Shown here: positions 6,916 to 6,948 of the stretch, one piece after another | Numbering within the stretch: position 1 is the first letter of the stretch | Layout of the letters: each line of letters opens with the position of its first letter | DNA from: Helicobacteraceae bacterium | Lineage (GTDB): Bacteria; Campylobacterota; Campylobacteria; Campylobacterales; Sulfurimonadaceae | DNA length: 6,948 bases | Assembly: GCA_030642185.1 (NCBI GenBank) | Contig: DAOWOG010000060.1 | Location: forward strand, 1 to 6,948 | Direction: 5' to 3' | The notes under the pieces: generated by a model | Database searches by the model: none | Seen by the model: only the letters and a program-made list of their open reading frames with translations | What the model was told of the DNA's origin: nothing | Program-made: the position numbers and the translations under genes

Positions 6916-6948
6916 TGCTATTTTTTTAGTATTCTTTTTAATGTAAAC
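6913..6948 (-). CDS. Possible 3' end of the gene upstream of mreB (clpX likely)
   Basis: From the right edge one minus-strand frame is open and reads VYIKKNTKKIA before a TAG stop at 6915-6913. In Helicobacter and Campylobacter the gene directly before mreB is clpX, the ATPase subunit of the ClpXP protease. A lysine-rich tail after a short V/L-Y-I strand is compatible with a ClpX C-terminus, such as the LLIYGK segment near the end of E. coli ClpX. The stop overlaps the mreB ribosome binding site, as expected for an operon. Only eleven codons are visible, so identity rests on gene order and a weak tail resemblance; the frame could be open by chance. Confidence 0.4.
   Translation of the reverse strand, partial: VYIKKNTKKIA

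Overview
The window reads as housekeeping DNA from a member of the Campylobacterota (the former Epsilonproteobacteria). Moderate G+C, protein similarity by eye and gene order suggest a free-living Sulfuricurvum/Sulfurovum/Sulfurimonas-type lineage rather than an AT-rich pathogen; genus-level placement is inference. Every gene lies on the minus strand, packed tightly, so transcription runs from high to low coordinates. I see no RNA gene, mobile element or CRISPR array.

Layout in transcription order. At 6948-6913 there is probably the last few codons of a gene entering from outside; clpX is likely, because it precedes mreB in this phylum. Then come mreB (6905-5868) and mreC (5868-5107), overlapping by one base (TAATG); they are the actin-like filament and its periplasmic partner that set rod shape. 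A 93-bp gap (5106-5014) carries a clear TATAAT -10 box and starts a second transcription unit. This unit contains carB (5013-1753, large subunit of carbamoyl-phosphate synthetase), a compact Sua5/YciO/YrdC-type protein (1753-1316, again joined by TAATG), a small lipoprotein of the UPF0323 type (1300-728, TTG start), and a glutathionylspermidine-synthase-like ATP-grasp ligase (726 to the left edge, cut off). Gaps within this unit are -1, 15 and 1 bases, so it is probably one operon with translational coupling.

How the genes work together. MreB and MreC act in one complex. CarB makes carbamoyl phosphate for pyrimidine and arginine synthesis; its small subunit CarA is not in the window. The YrdC-type protein probably makes threonylcarbamoyl-AMP for t6A tRNA modification, so it shares bicarbonate and ATP as substrates with CarB. 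The lipoprotein and ATP-grasp ligase form a pair that recurs in Helicobacter and Campylobacter and resembles E. coli ygiB-ygiC; its biochemical job is not established.

Two observations deserve attention. First, the predicted start of the carB transcript is A(A)UUUUUCUG directly after the -10 box, which resembles the initially transcribed regions of E. coli pyrimidine genes controlled by UTP-sensitive reiterative transcription. Second, the lipoprotein ends in Gly-Gly beside a ligase whose family joins a C-terminal glycine carboxylate to an amine, which raises the possibility of a protein-tagging pair. The same two glycine codons (GGA GGT) also form the ribosome binding site of the ligase gene, which is a competing explanation for the tail.
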